A stretch of 7,460 bases of DNA, from NCBI GenBank assembly GCA_024642765.1, contig JAHEAM010000183.1:1-7460 (forward strand), read 5' to 3'. Origin of the DNA: Planctomycetaceae bacterium (GTDB lineage: Bacteria > Planctomycetota > Planctomycetia > Pirellulales > Pirellulaceae). The notes beneath the pieces are model-generated. The model worked only from the letters and a program-made list of their open reading frames with translations, was not told the DNA's origin and did not search any database. Shown one piece after another: positions 1 to 6,468 of the stretch. Position 1 is the first letter of the stretch. Each line of letters opens with the position of its first letter. Made by a program: the position numbers and the translations under genes.

Positions 1-3000
1 AGAACGCGAATCAAGGGGCCCGTCATTCTGTGGGTCTCGGTCACTCAGCTGGCCTCGATTTTGCTGGCCTTGGCCAGTTTGTAGGTTGCCGGACTGTTGA
101 TTTTCAGCGTCGGTTGGCTGCTCAAGTTTCGATTGTTCTTGTTCATTTTCGTTAAGTTTTGTTTCTTGGGGGTTGCCACGTTGTTCATTTTGCTGACCGG
201 ACGGTGCATTTGGATCCGTGAGGCTTTCGTTTTCAGCGTCTTGCGGTTGTTGGTTTTCGCCTGAGTTGCCATTGCGCTTACTGGACACTGTTGGCTCGTC
301 TGCAGGTTGTTCGTCAGACGCGTTCGCTTGTAGTTCTTGTTTAAGTTCCTCGTTAAGCTGATCAAGTTCCCGGGACGCGCGACGCAGCGATTCTATGTCA
401 TCACCCAAGATCCCTTCTGCAGCACGCTCGATCCCTTGTTGCAGTTCGTTTAAGGAACTCTCTGCCAGGCGACTTTGTCGTTCAGCATCGTCATCGAACC
501 CTTGTTCCAGAGAACGTTCTGCTGTTTTTAGGCGCTGATCAATGTTGGCTTGCTCTGCCTCGCGATAGCTATCGTAAAGCTTCTCAGCCAGCAATGGCTC
601 GGCGTCTTCAGCTTGTTCGACTGTCGACTTCAATTCATTCTGCAGTTCATCCAGTCGCCGCCGTTGCCTTTCAAGCTCGTCTGAAAGTTCATCACGTGGA
701 TCATTCTCACGCAAAGATGTGTTTTGGGATTCTGATTCGTCTAATTCGTTTAGTGCATTTGAAATTTCATTTTGCTTCTCGGCAAGCTGCTGGGCAGAGG
801 ATTTGAGATCTTGCATCGATTCAGAAAACTGATTTGAAGCGCGGCGTTGAAATTCTTCTTTCAAGTCGTCGAGTCGCTCTTCAGCGCGACTGCCATCCGC
901 TGCGGCTTGGGAAAGCTGATTTTGCTGTAAGGCCTCGTTACTTTTCTGGATGTCCTCACGAGCTTGGTCGAGTTGTTGCGCCTGTTCACTCATCTCAGCT
1001 TGATTTTGTTCGTTTTGCATACGTTGGCTCAATTCTTCGGCATCGCGCAAAATTTGTTCTTGTTCATCGCGCAATCGCTTAAGCTGTTGTTCGAGTTTTT
1101 CTTTTTCTTGGGGTGTTTGAGCTTTTTCCAATTCCGTCTGCATTTCTTGAACTCGCTCGTTAAGATCTTCCTGGCGTTTTGCCAGTTCTTTCAATCGGTT
1201 CAAGACCTGGCGGTTTTCTCGGGTTGCAGGGTCCTCGGGTGTCTGTGCCAAACGTTCTTGTTGGTAAGGGTTCTTTTCTTCTTCCAGGTCTAATTGCTGC
1301 ATTTGTTGTTGACGCGAATTGTTTTGATTGTTCTGGGATTGTTGTTGCATTTGTTGTCGGTTCATTCGCACAACTTCATGCTCGCGAGTCCGCAGACGCA
1401 ACATGTTTTGGTAGGCCGATTGTTCGTGAATCAATGCCTCTTTTAGTGCGTCTGGCAAATCCTTTGACTGGAGCGTCGTCGCTGTTTTCGCGTTTTCAAG
1501 GCTTTGAATTGCAGCGTCCATAGCGGTTTGGGCCTCGGCAACAAAGGTCAATGATTTCGCATCTGTGACCGCTGCGGCAAGTGTTGCCACTTGTTCTTTG
1601 GCTGTCGCTTGGGACGTTGCGAGCAATTCCAGATCGCTCAAAAGCTGCTCCGAATGGGGCGCAACCGAAGCATTGACACGCCTTAACAAATTCCAAGTTG
1701 CCGAAATGATCTCTTTTTGCGAAAGGGCAATGTCATTCGCTTCTTGCGCGTTTTGACTACCCGATTGCTGTTGGTTTTGCGACATGTTGTCAGATGTGGG
1801 TGTCTGGCCAGCGCGAAAGATCTCATCGAAGGGGCGTATCTCAATGAAGAAAATGTCGCTAACGGTACGTCGTATGTTGCCAGTCGCGTCTTTGTCATCG
1901 GCAAAAAAGTGATAATTGACGAGGTCGTCTGGTGCAAGTACTAGCGACTCTAGCGCAAGCAAATGGTCAATTGTCGTTTTGGATTTGCCGGGCAGATTTT
2001 GAGCCAAGTCGATAGTTAAGGGTTCTCGAAGTGGTACCGAAACCACCAATCCGAGTGCATCAATACCGAAATCATCAATCGACTGAACTTGAAGTAATAC
2101 TTCTTCCAACGCCGATGCCTCGATGTCTCGACCCGGAGCAGTAACTTGGAGAATTGGAATTTGGTTGGGAATGACGTTGATTTGTATTGTTGGTGCGAAA
2201 CGATTGCTGCGACCCGCTTGGTCTCGCAATTTGATTTCGTACTTGACCGACTGAGTTAGCAACAGTTCAGTGGTGTAGCTCAAACTTTCAGCAACTTGTG
2301 TTAATGGAGTTGATGTTGATTCAGGACCGATTAGCTCGGCCGCTACCAATTTTTTGTTAGTTTCAATTCGCAAGGTGACAGTCGAACCTTCCGTCACCGT
2401 GATTCGCCGGACGTCCTTCAATTCGCTATCTTCGCGATTGGAATACTGCGGATGCCGAATCGTAGCATCAACCTGTTTGACCTCTGGAAATTCAAAGGGC
2501 GTCAGGACGAACTCCTCGGAGCTCTGCGATTCAAACGCGACTCGGTATTGCGTCATCGATTGAATCGGAGGCAAACGAATTGCAAAAATCGGATCGGCAA
2601 GGCTGCGTTTCATGTCGAGCGTTTGAGGTTCTCCATCGGGAGTAGAAAATTCAACGCGCGCCTGGGGCGGTATGCTTCCCTCGAATCGAGCCAGAATCAA
2701 GACACTCTCACCGCGTTCGATTTCTAAACTTCCAGGCTCAACAACGCAGGAATAGTTTGCCGGAATAATGGCGACATCTCGGAACTCGTGCTCGCCGACC
2801 GAATGACCCTGACTCAACTTGACGGCCAACACTACGATGAGCGCACTAACGGCTATCAAACAAAGGAAACTGCCGACCATCGTGCCAAGCACATGCCAGC
2901 GCGGAACAATCGATAGCCAGGGACGTTGATAATCATGATAAATCGCTTCGCGGACTACCTCACGCTGTAAGAATCCGAAAGAGCCTTGGTTGTCTGGTAC

Positions 3001-3333
3001 TTGTTCCAGTGCAGTCAGCAAACTGGAATTCAATTCCGGAAAATGTTTCTCTAATATCGCTGCTGTTCGCTTGACCTCATCGCGACGACCAAAAGCCATT
3101 AACAGCGCAGCCAGGACACCAAAACCCACTCCGATTCCGCAGAGTACATAAAACCCAATCGAATCGATGCTCGTCAAAAAGCGAATGCGTGTCAGCCCGG
3201 CGTAGCCAATTGCTGCCACGGCGACCACTAGCCAACACAGACTTAAGCTAAACCAAAACCGACGCCAACGAAGTCGCTGAATCACCGGTTTCAGACGTTC
3301 GGAAATGATATCGTTCGCAGATAAATTACTCAC
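1..3333 (-). CDS. Large DUF4175-like membrane protein with Ig-like region and long coiled coil, 3' end outside
   Basis: One uninterrupted minus-strand frame of 1111 codons runs from a GTG at 3333 through the left edge without a stop. Read triplet by triplet: helix 1 at about 26-47, helix 2 at about 58-81, a cytoplasmic loop containing HFPELNSSLLTALEQ (97-111), and helix 3 at about 149-171. The basic N-terminus (RLRWRRF) and loop (RRDEVKR) place residues after 172 outside the membrane. Residues about 190-470 look like beta-rich Ig-like modules. They end in APDDLVNYHFFADD (467-480) and FFIEIRPFDEIF (495-506), motifs I recall from planctomycete DUF4175-like proteins. Residues about 515-1005 are mostly helical, with strong coiled-coil heptads from about 690. 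The tail after 1005 is rich in Gln, Asn and Glu and probably disordered. Cysteines are confined to the membrane helices plus C196. Start overlaps the BatA-like stop (GTGA). Function unknown; the family name is from memory, but coding status is very secure. Confidence 0.88.
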   Translation of the reverse strand, partial: MSNLSANDIISERLKPVIQRLRWRRFWFSLSLCWLVVAVAAIGYAGLTRIRFLTSIDSIGFYVLCGIGVGFGVLAALLMAFGRRDEVKRTAAILEKHFPELNSSLLTALEQVPDNQGSFGFLQREVVREAIYHDYQRPWLSIVPRWHVLGTMVGSFLCLIAVSALIVVLAVKLSQGHSVGEHEFRDVAIIPANYSCVVEPGSLEIERGESVLILARFEGSIPPQARVEFSTPDGEPQTLDMKRSLADPIFAIRLPPIQSMTQYRVAFESQSSEEFVLTPFEFPEVKQVDATIRHPQYSNREDSELKDVRRITVTEGSTVTLRIETNKKLVAAELIGPESTSTPLTQVAESLSYTTELLLTQSVKYEIKLRDQAGRSNRFAPTIQINVIPNQIPILQVTAPGRDIEASALEEVLLQVQSIDDFGIDALGLVVSVPLREPLTIDLAQNLPGKSKTTIDHLLALESLVLAPDDLVNYHFFADDKDATGNIRRTVSDIFFIEIRPFDEIFRAGQTPTSDNMSQNQQQSGSQNAQEANDIALSQKEIISATWNLLRRVNASVAPHSEQLLSDLELLATSQATAKEQVATLAAAVTDAKSLTFVAEAQTAMDAAIQSLENAKTATTLQSKDLPDALKEALIHEQSAYQNMLRLRTREHEVVRMNRQQMQQQSQNNQNNSRQQQMQQLDLEEEKNPYQQERLAQTPEDPATRENRQVLNRLKELAKRQEDLNERVQEMQTELEKAQTPQEKEKLEQQLKRLRDEQEQILRDAEELSQRMQNEQNQAEMSEQAQQLDQAREDIQKSNEALQQNQLSQAAADGSRAEERLDDLKEEFQRRASNQFSESMQDLKSSAQQLAEKQNEISNALNELDESESQNTSLRENDPRDELSDELERQRRRLDELQNELKSTVEQAEDAEPLLAEKLYDSYREAEQANIDQRLKTAERSLEQGFDDDAERQSRLAESSLNELQQGIERAAEGILGDDIESLRRASRELDQLNEELKQELQANASDEQPADEPTVSSKRNGNSGENQQPQDAENESLTDPNAPSGQQNEQRGNPQETKLNENEQEQSKLEQPTDAENQQSGNLQTGQGQQNRGQLSDRDPQNDGPLDSRS
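101..240 (-). repeat. Short in-frame repeat in the low-complexity tail (DAEN motif)
   Basis: The 11-base word ttttcagcgtc occurs at 101-111 and 230-240, offset by 129 bases (43 codons). Both copies encode part of a Pro-x-Asp-Ala-Glu-Asn motif (residues about 1032 and 1075) in the Gln/Asn/Glu-rich tail of the DUF4175-like protein. The sequence between the copies is not clearly repeated, so this may be a trace of an old duplication or mere composition bias. Confidence 0.35.
1294..1359 (-). repeat. Imperfect in-frame direct repeat encoding Gln/Met-rich segments
   Basis: Two 18-base copies, 1294-1311 and 1342-1359, match at 16 of 18 positions and are offset by 48 bases (16 codons). Each encodes a Gln-Met-Gln-rich stretch (QQQMQQ type) around residues 659-680 of the DUF4175-like protein, separated by an Asn/Gln-rich linker. 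This fits local slippage or duplication in a low-complexity hinge before the main coiled coil. Confidence 0.6.
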
Positions 3334-5444
3334 GGAGTCACCCCTGTATTGGCGAGTTGCATTGGGTTCCTGGTTTTGATGCCGCTGATGATTAGCTCTA
3401 AAAGTGAAAGCACAATCGCTGCCAAGACCAAGTATTTCCAAAGTTTTTGGCGATCTTCAAACTCGGCATCTTGGAGTCGTTGGAGCGATGCGAGTTGAGC
3501 CTCACGCGTTGGTTGAGTTCCGAGCACAACGCCCAATCCCTGCAAACGATCTTGAGGCATCGGCTCCAATTGACTTTCGCTGGGCGCGACATTAACTGCA
3601 AACGATTGTCGTTCGTCGACGCCATGCGAAAAAGTGTAAATTCCTGGTGTGTCTGTGTTTGGGTATTCGCTCGCATTTTCGGCCAAGGTCTCGACAGTTC
3701 CGTCGGGTCGCAGGATCGAGCGTTCTATTGCATTGGATGCAAGATTATTGCCGTCGATTTCAGGCAAGCGCCAAGGCGAATTTACAACCAACGCCGTGTT
3801 GGGGCGAAGGCTTTTTCGTCCAGCTTCGAGTAGTTGATTTATGAATGGAACGAACTTCGTACTTAATGCCAATTGGCTATCTTCTGAGCGCCAACTCGAT
3901 GCCAACCCGTAAATTTTACCCTTGCCTACCGTCAATTCCCAAAGTGCCGGAGAACCATCGTCGAACCTCGCTAATTCCTGTGAGTCCTTTGTTAGCGTTG
4001 CGTTCGTGGTTTTCCAAAAATGGATGTTTGTGAAATCGCTAAATTGCTGAGTTGCGAACGGACGGAACAACCAGTGCTCAAACGCAATATCAACCAGTAA
4101 GCGATAGGCGTCGCTCTGCGCGACGTTGTTGATTCGATCTACGCCCGCAAACTTTAAGATTCGCGATTGGTCGGTTTCGGAATTCGAAACCAAAACGAAT
4201 GCGACGGCGCCTGCCGAGACGGCGCCTGTAATTTCATCTAGTTCCGATTGAGACGGGGTGCCATTGATGAAAAATAAGTCTCCGCTGGCTAAAATGAACG
4301 GCTCGGATTTGTTATTTGATTCGGCCTTCAACCAATGAAATTCGATTTTACGCGTGGCGGATGATTGCAGGGCTTTGCTCAGGAAAAACGATAGCTCAGC
4401 GTCCTTGGAAGCGTCGCCAAGTTCGATACCGACGATATCGAATTCGGTTACCTCAAGTGGCACAACGTAGTGAATGTTGTCGAAGGCGTTGGAGTCGCCC
4501 GCAAGTACAATGCGATCAAACTGCTTGCTGGCGTCCGGTGGCGTGAGCGTTTGAATGCGGCGAGTTCCCGCTGGAACATACATAGACTCGAGTGGAAATT
4601 TCTCACCTAACGCATTTTGCCAATTGAGTTCGAATTGCTGACGATCGCTGGTTTCTTCGTTGGTGACACGTAGATTCAGTTGATTCTCGTTTTCAGTCTC
4701 TGTGTTTTGGACAATCTGTAACGAAGCATTGTTTTCGTCCGTTACTGCCACGTACTGCACGTCGACTTGAACGGCTTGAGGCCACTCAAATCCTTGCAGT
4801 AACTCTAAATCACTACCGACTTGCATATCCGAAATCAAAACGACTTGTAGATTGGCAGCATCTCCAGCGACAGTACTTAATTCATTTCTTTTGTCAGCAA
4901 CTTCTGTGAGTGCGGCGGCAAGATTCGAAGCACCCCAACCGGGCTCAATCTCCTGAAGTTGTTGAATCGCAACTTCCATGTTATTGGGCTCGTGAGCTTT
5001 ATCGGTGCTGAATCCGACAAGTTCTTGCACGGAATCATCAAACACGTATACAGCGAAATCGTCTACAGTTGTTAACGCACGAAGACGCATTTCGGCCAGT
5101 TCAATTGCCTGCTTCCACAAATCGCCGCGGCGCATGCTCGCGCTACGATCTACCACGATCGCGACTCGCTGTTTTGGAACAACACTGGCGTCCAGCGCGG
5201 GGGTTTGTCGCAGAAATGGTCGCATGAACGCCAAGGCCAAGAGTCCAATGACGCTGCTGCGAAGGAGCAATAACAACAAATCGTCGAGTCGACTGCGACG
5301 TGAGAGGCGAGGAGGCGACGGATCCAAGAACATCAAGGAACTAAAATCTTGTCGACCACGCGGCGTTCGGCGAATCAAATGAAACACAATCGGGAAAGCA
5401 ATGCCCAAAGCGCCCAATCCGAACAAAATCGTCAAGAAGCTCAT
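3330..5444 (-). CDS. BatA-like membrane protein with extracytoplasmic VWA domain
   Basis: This 704-residue protein starts with the BatA-type N-terminal membrane domain: helix 1 at about 3-24, a basic loop (RRTPRGRQ, RLSRRSR) at 25-53, and helix 2 at about 55-76. A VWA domain follows, with MIDAS residues D99, S101 and S103 in VVDRSASM and D206 in LISDM. At the usual threonine position the sequence is GASN (171-174), so serine 173 probably substitutes. The region at about 335-540 resembles the Rossmann-like, glutamine-amidotransferase-like half seen in long BatA relatives, ending in GKGKIYGLASSW (508-519) and FVPFINQLL (531-539). There is no cysteine anywhere, so a catalytic Cys triad is excluded. 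A last helix at about 669-688 is followed by a basic tail. Positive-inside reasoning puts the VWA domain outside the membrane. It overlaps both neighbours by four bases. Much longer than classical BatA proteins (roughly 330 residues), so the symbol is withheld. Confidence 0.9.
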   Translation of the reverse strand: MSFLTILFGLGALGIAFPIVFHLIRRTPRGRQDFSSLMFLDPSPPRLSRRSRLDDLLLLLLRSSVIGLLALAFMRPFLRQTPALDASVVPKQRVAIVVDRSASMRRGDLWKQAIELAEMRLRALTTVDDFAVYVFDDSVQELVGFSTDKAHEPNNMEVAIQQLQEIEPGWGASNLAAALTEVADKRNELSTVAGDAANLQVVLISDMQVGSDLELLQGFEWPQAVQVDVQYVAVTDENNASLQIVQNTETENENQLNLRVTNEETSDRQQFELNWQNALGEKFPLESMYVPAGTRRIQTLTPPDASKQFDRIVLAGDSNAFDNIHYVVPLEVTEFDIVGIELGDASKDAELSFFLSKALQSSATRKIEFHWLKAESNNKSEPFILASGDLFFINGTPSQSELDEITGAVSAGAVAFVLVSNSETDQSRILKFAGVDRINNVAQSDAYRLLVDIAFEHWLFRPFATQQFSDFTNIHFWKTTNATLTKDSQELARFDDGSPALWELTVGKGKIYGLASSWRSEDSQLALSTKFVPFINQLLEAGRKSLRPNTALVVNSPWRLPEIDGNNLASNAIERSILRPDGTVETLAENASEYPNTDTPGIYTFSHGVDERQSFAVNVAPSESQLEPMPQDRLQGLGVVLGTQPTREAQLASLQRLQDAEFEDRQKLWKYLVLAAIVLSLLELIISGIKTRNPMQLANTGVTP
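3341..3345 (-). promoter_or_regulatory. Ribosome binding site of the DUF4175-like gene
   Basis: The minus strand reads AGGGG seven bases before the GTG at 3333, within the final codons of the BatA-like gene. It helps decide the GTG start, because the first in-frame ATG comes only at residue 79, inside the second membrane helix. Confidence 0.6.
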
Positions 5445-6421
5445 GCTGGCCTCCCTACTGATTTTTCTATAGCACTATTGGCAACTGTCGTATTTTGTTT
5501 TGCGCGAATCATTTCGATGAGCACACGATCAAGTGGCTCGTTCGTTTCGACTGTTAAGTAACGTGCGCCGTATTTGCGACATGTTTCGGCGATCGCGTTC
5601 GCATGGATTGCAAATTTTGCCAAATAGTTTTTCTTTGCAACCACAGGATCCACATACAACTCGCGTCCCGTTTCTAAGTCGACAAAATATCGAGCGTCTT
5701 GAAAATCAAATGTTGTTTCTTGGGGATCAAGCACGCGAATCACCATTATTTGATGGCGCTGGGCTTTTAAATAGGCAATATGCCGTTCCAAGACGGGAAC
5801 CGACGTCAGAAAATCGGAAACCAGAATGATCATTCCTCGTTTCCGAAAGCTTCCGGCGAGTTGTTCGAGCGGAGCAGATATGTCAGTGCCTTTGCCAGCA
5901 GGAGATCGATCGAGGGCCGCTAGTAAACGACGAAACTGCCCAACACGAAATCGCGGCGGGACAAGTTCTTGGATCACTTCGTCGAACGTGACGACACCGA
6001 CGGCATCGCGTTGGTGTAATAAAAAATACGATAAAGTCGCAGCGATTGTCTTCGCATATTCAGCCTTTGTTATCCTTTCGTATCCGAATTGCATCGAGCG
6101 GCTGTTGTCCATTACAATGTAACAACGCAAATTGGTTTCATCTTCGAAACGTTTGATATACTGCCGATCACTTCGGGCCAACAATCGCCAATCGAGGTAA
6201 CGCAGATCATCGCCTACCGAATACGGTCGATAGTCGGTAAATTCAACGGAAAACCCATGGTAGGGACTGCGGTGAAGGCCAGCCATGAAGCCTTCCACTA
6301 CGCTCCGCGCACGTAACTCCAACGAATTGATTTTCATCAATGCTTCGGGGTCAATCTGCACAGCCCTCTGGGGTGGTTCAACCCAATCGGTTCGTGCGGT
6401 TGTCGTTTCGTTGATGGCCAT
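5441..6421 (-). CDS. DUF58 family protein with VWA-like domain, soluble
   Basis: This 326-residue protein belongs to the DUF58 family, whose members are encoded next to MoxR ATPases and are thought to be their partners or substrates. The hallmark block is clear: GLHRSPYHGFSVEF at about 48-61, then RPYSVGDDLRYLDWRLLARS at about 65-84. A VWA-like fold follows with a complete MIDAS metal site: D105-x-S107-x-S109 in MDNSRSM, T179 in GKGTDIS, and D203 in LVSDF. No hydrophobic segment is long enough to cross the membrane, so it is predicted cytoplasmic, unlike DUF58 proteins with two N-terminal helices. The ATG at 6421 is the first possible start: an in-frame TGA lies 36 bases upstream with no ATG, GTG or TTG between. 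Its stop overlaps the next start (ATGA), implying translational coupling. Family call secure; biological role unproven. Confidence 0.95.
   Translation of the reverse strand: MAINETTTARTDWVEPPQRAVQIDPEALMKINSLELRARSVVEGFMAGLHRSPYHGFSVEFTDYRPYSVGDDLRYLDWRLLARSDRQYIKRFEDETNLRCYIVMDNSRSMQFGYERITKAEYAKTIAATLSYFLLHQRDAVGVVTFDEVIQELVPPRFRVGQFRRLLAALDRSPAGKGTDISAPLEQLAGSFRKRGMIILVSDFLTSVPVLERHIAYLKAQRHQIMVIRVLDPQETTFDFQDARYFVDLETGRELYVDPVVAKKNYLAKFAIHANAIAETCRKYGARYLTVETNEPLDRVLIEMIRAKQNTTVANSAIEKSVGRPA
5450..5456 (-). promoter_or_regulatory. Ribosome binding site of the BatA-like gene
   Basis: The minus strand reads AGGGAGG five bases before the ATG at 5444. It is a strong Shine-Dalgarno match and lies inside the last codons of the DUF58 gene. 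It supports this start and coupled translation of the two genes. Confidence 0.75.
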
Positions 6422-6468
6422 ACAAACACCAATGGGGTCGCGGGATACGTCTCTATTTCAACCAGACG
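6422..6468 (-). other. 47-base spacer between the MoxR and DUF58 genes
   Basis: This is the only non-coding stretch in the window. It has no obvious Shine-Dalgarno sequence close to the DUF58 start. It is too short for a convincing independent promoter, and none was recognised. A 5-base inverted repeat (CGTCT ... AGACG, 6464-6468 with 6448-6452) has an 11-base loop and no T-run, so it does not look like a terminator. The simplest reading is a spacer inside one transcript. Confidence 0.6.

Noticed and set aside
45..365. Minus-strand frame of 106 codons, rich in Asn, Lys and Thr
   Set aside because: It is out of frame with, and entirely inside, the large DUF4175-like gene, and its composition follows from the low-complexity tail.
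834..1082. Plus-strand 82-codon frame
   Set aside because: Antisense to the coiled-coil region, with no recognisable domain and no ribosome binding site.
964..1293. Plus-strand open frame of 109 codons that looks like a Phe/Leu-rich membrane protein
   Set aside because: It is the antisense of Glu/Lys/Gln codons of the coiled coil (GAA and AAG read as TTC and CTT). The minus frame is continuous over 3.3 kb and has clear family motifs.
1179..1944. Several short frames on both strands (for example 1179-1523, 1496-1696, 1683-1937, 1717-1944)
   Set aside because: All overlap the large minus-strand gene in other frames, overlap one another, and show no family motif.
3398..3844. Overlapping short frames on both strands (including 3447-3833 plus, 3398-3676 minus)
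   Set aside because: They are shadows of the C-terminal part of the BatA-like gene, whose own frame is well supported.
5005..5382. Plus-strand 125-codon frame rich in Arg and Ser
   Set aside because: Antisense to the BatA-like N-terminal membrane and VWA region; composition bias only.
6448..6468. Inverted repeat in the MoxR-DUF58 spacer, considered as a terminator
   Set aside because: The stem is only five base pairs with an 11-base loop and no following T-run, so it is probably chance.
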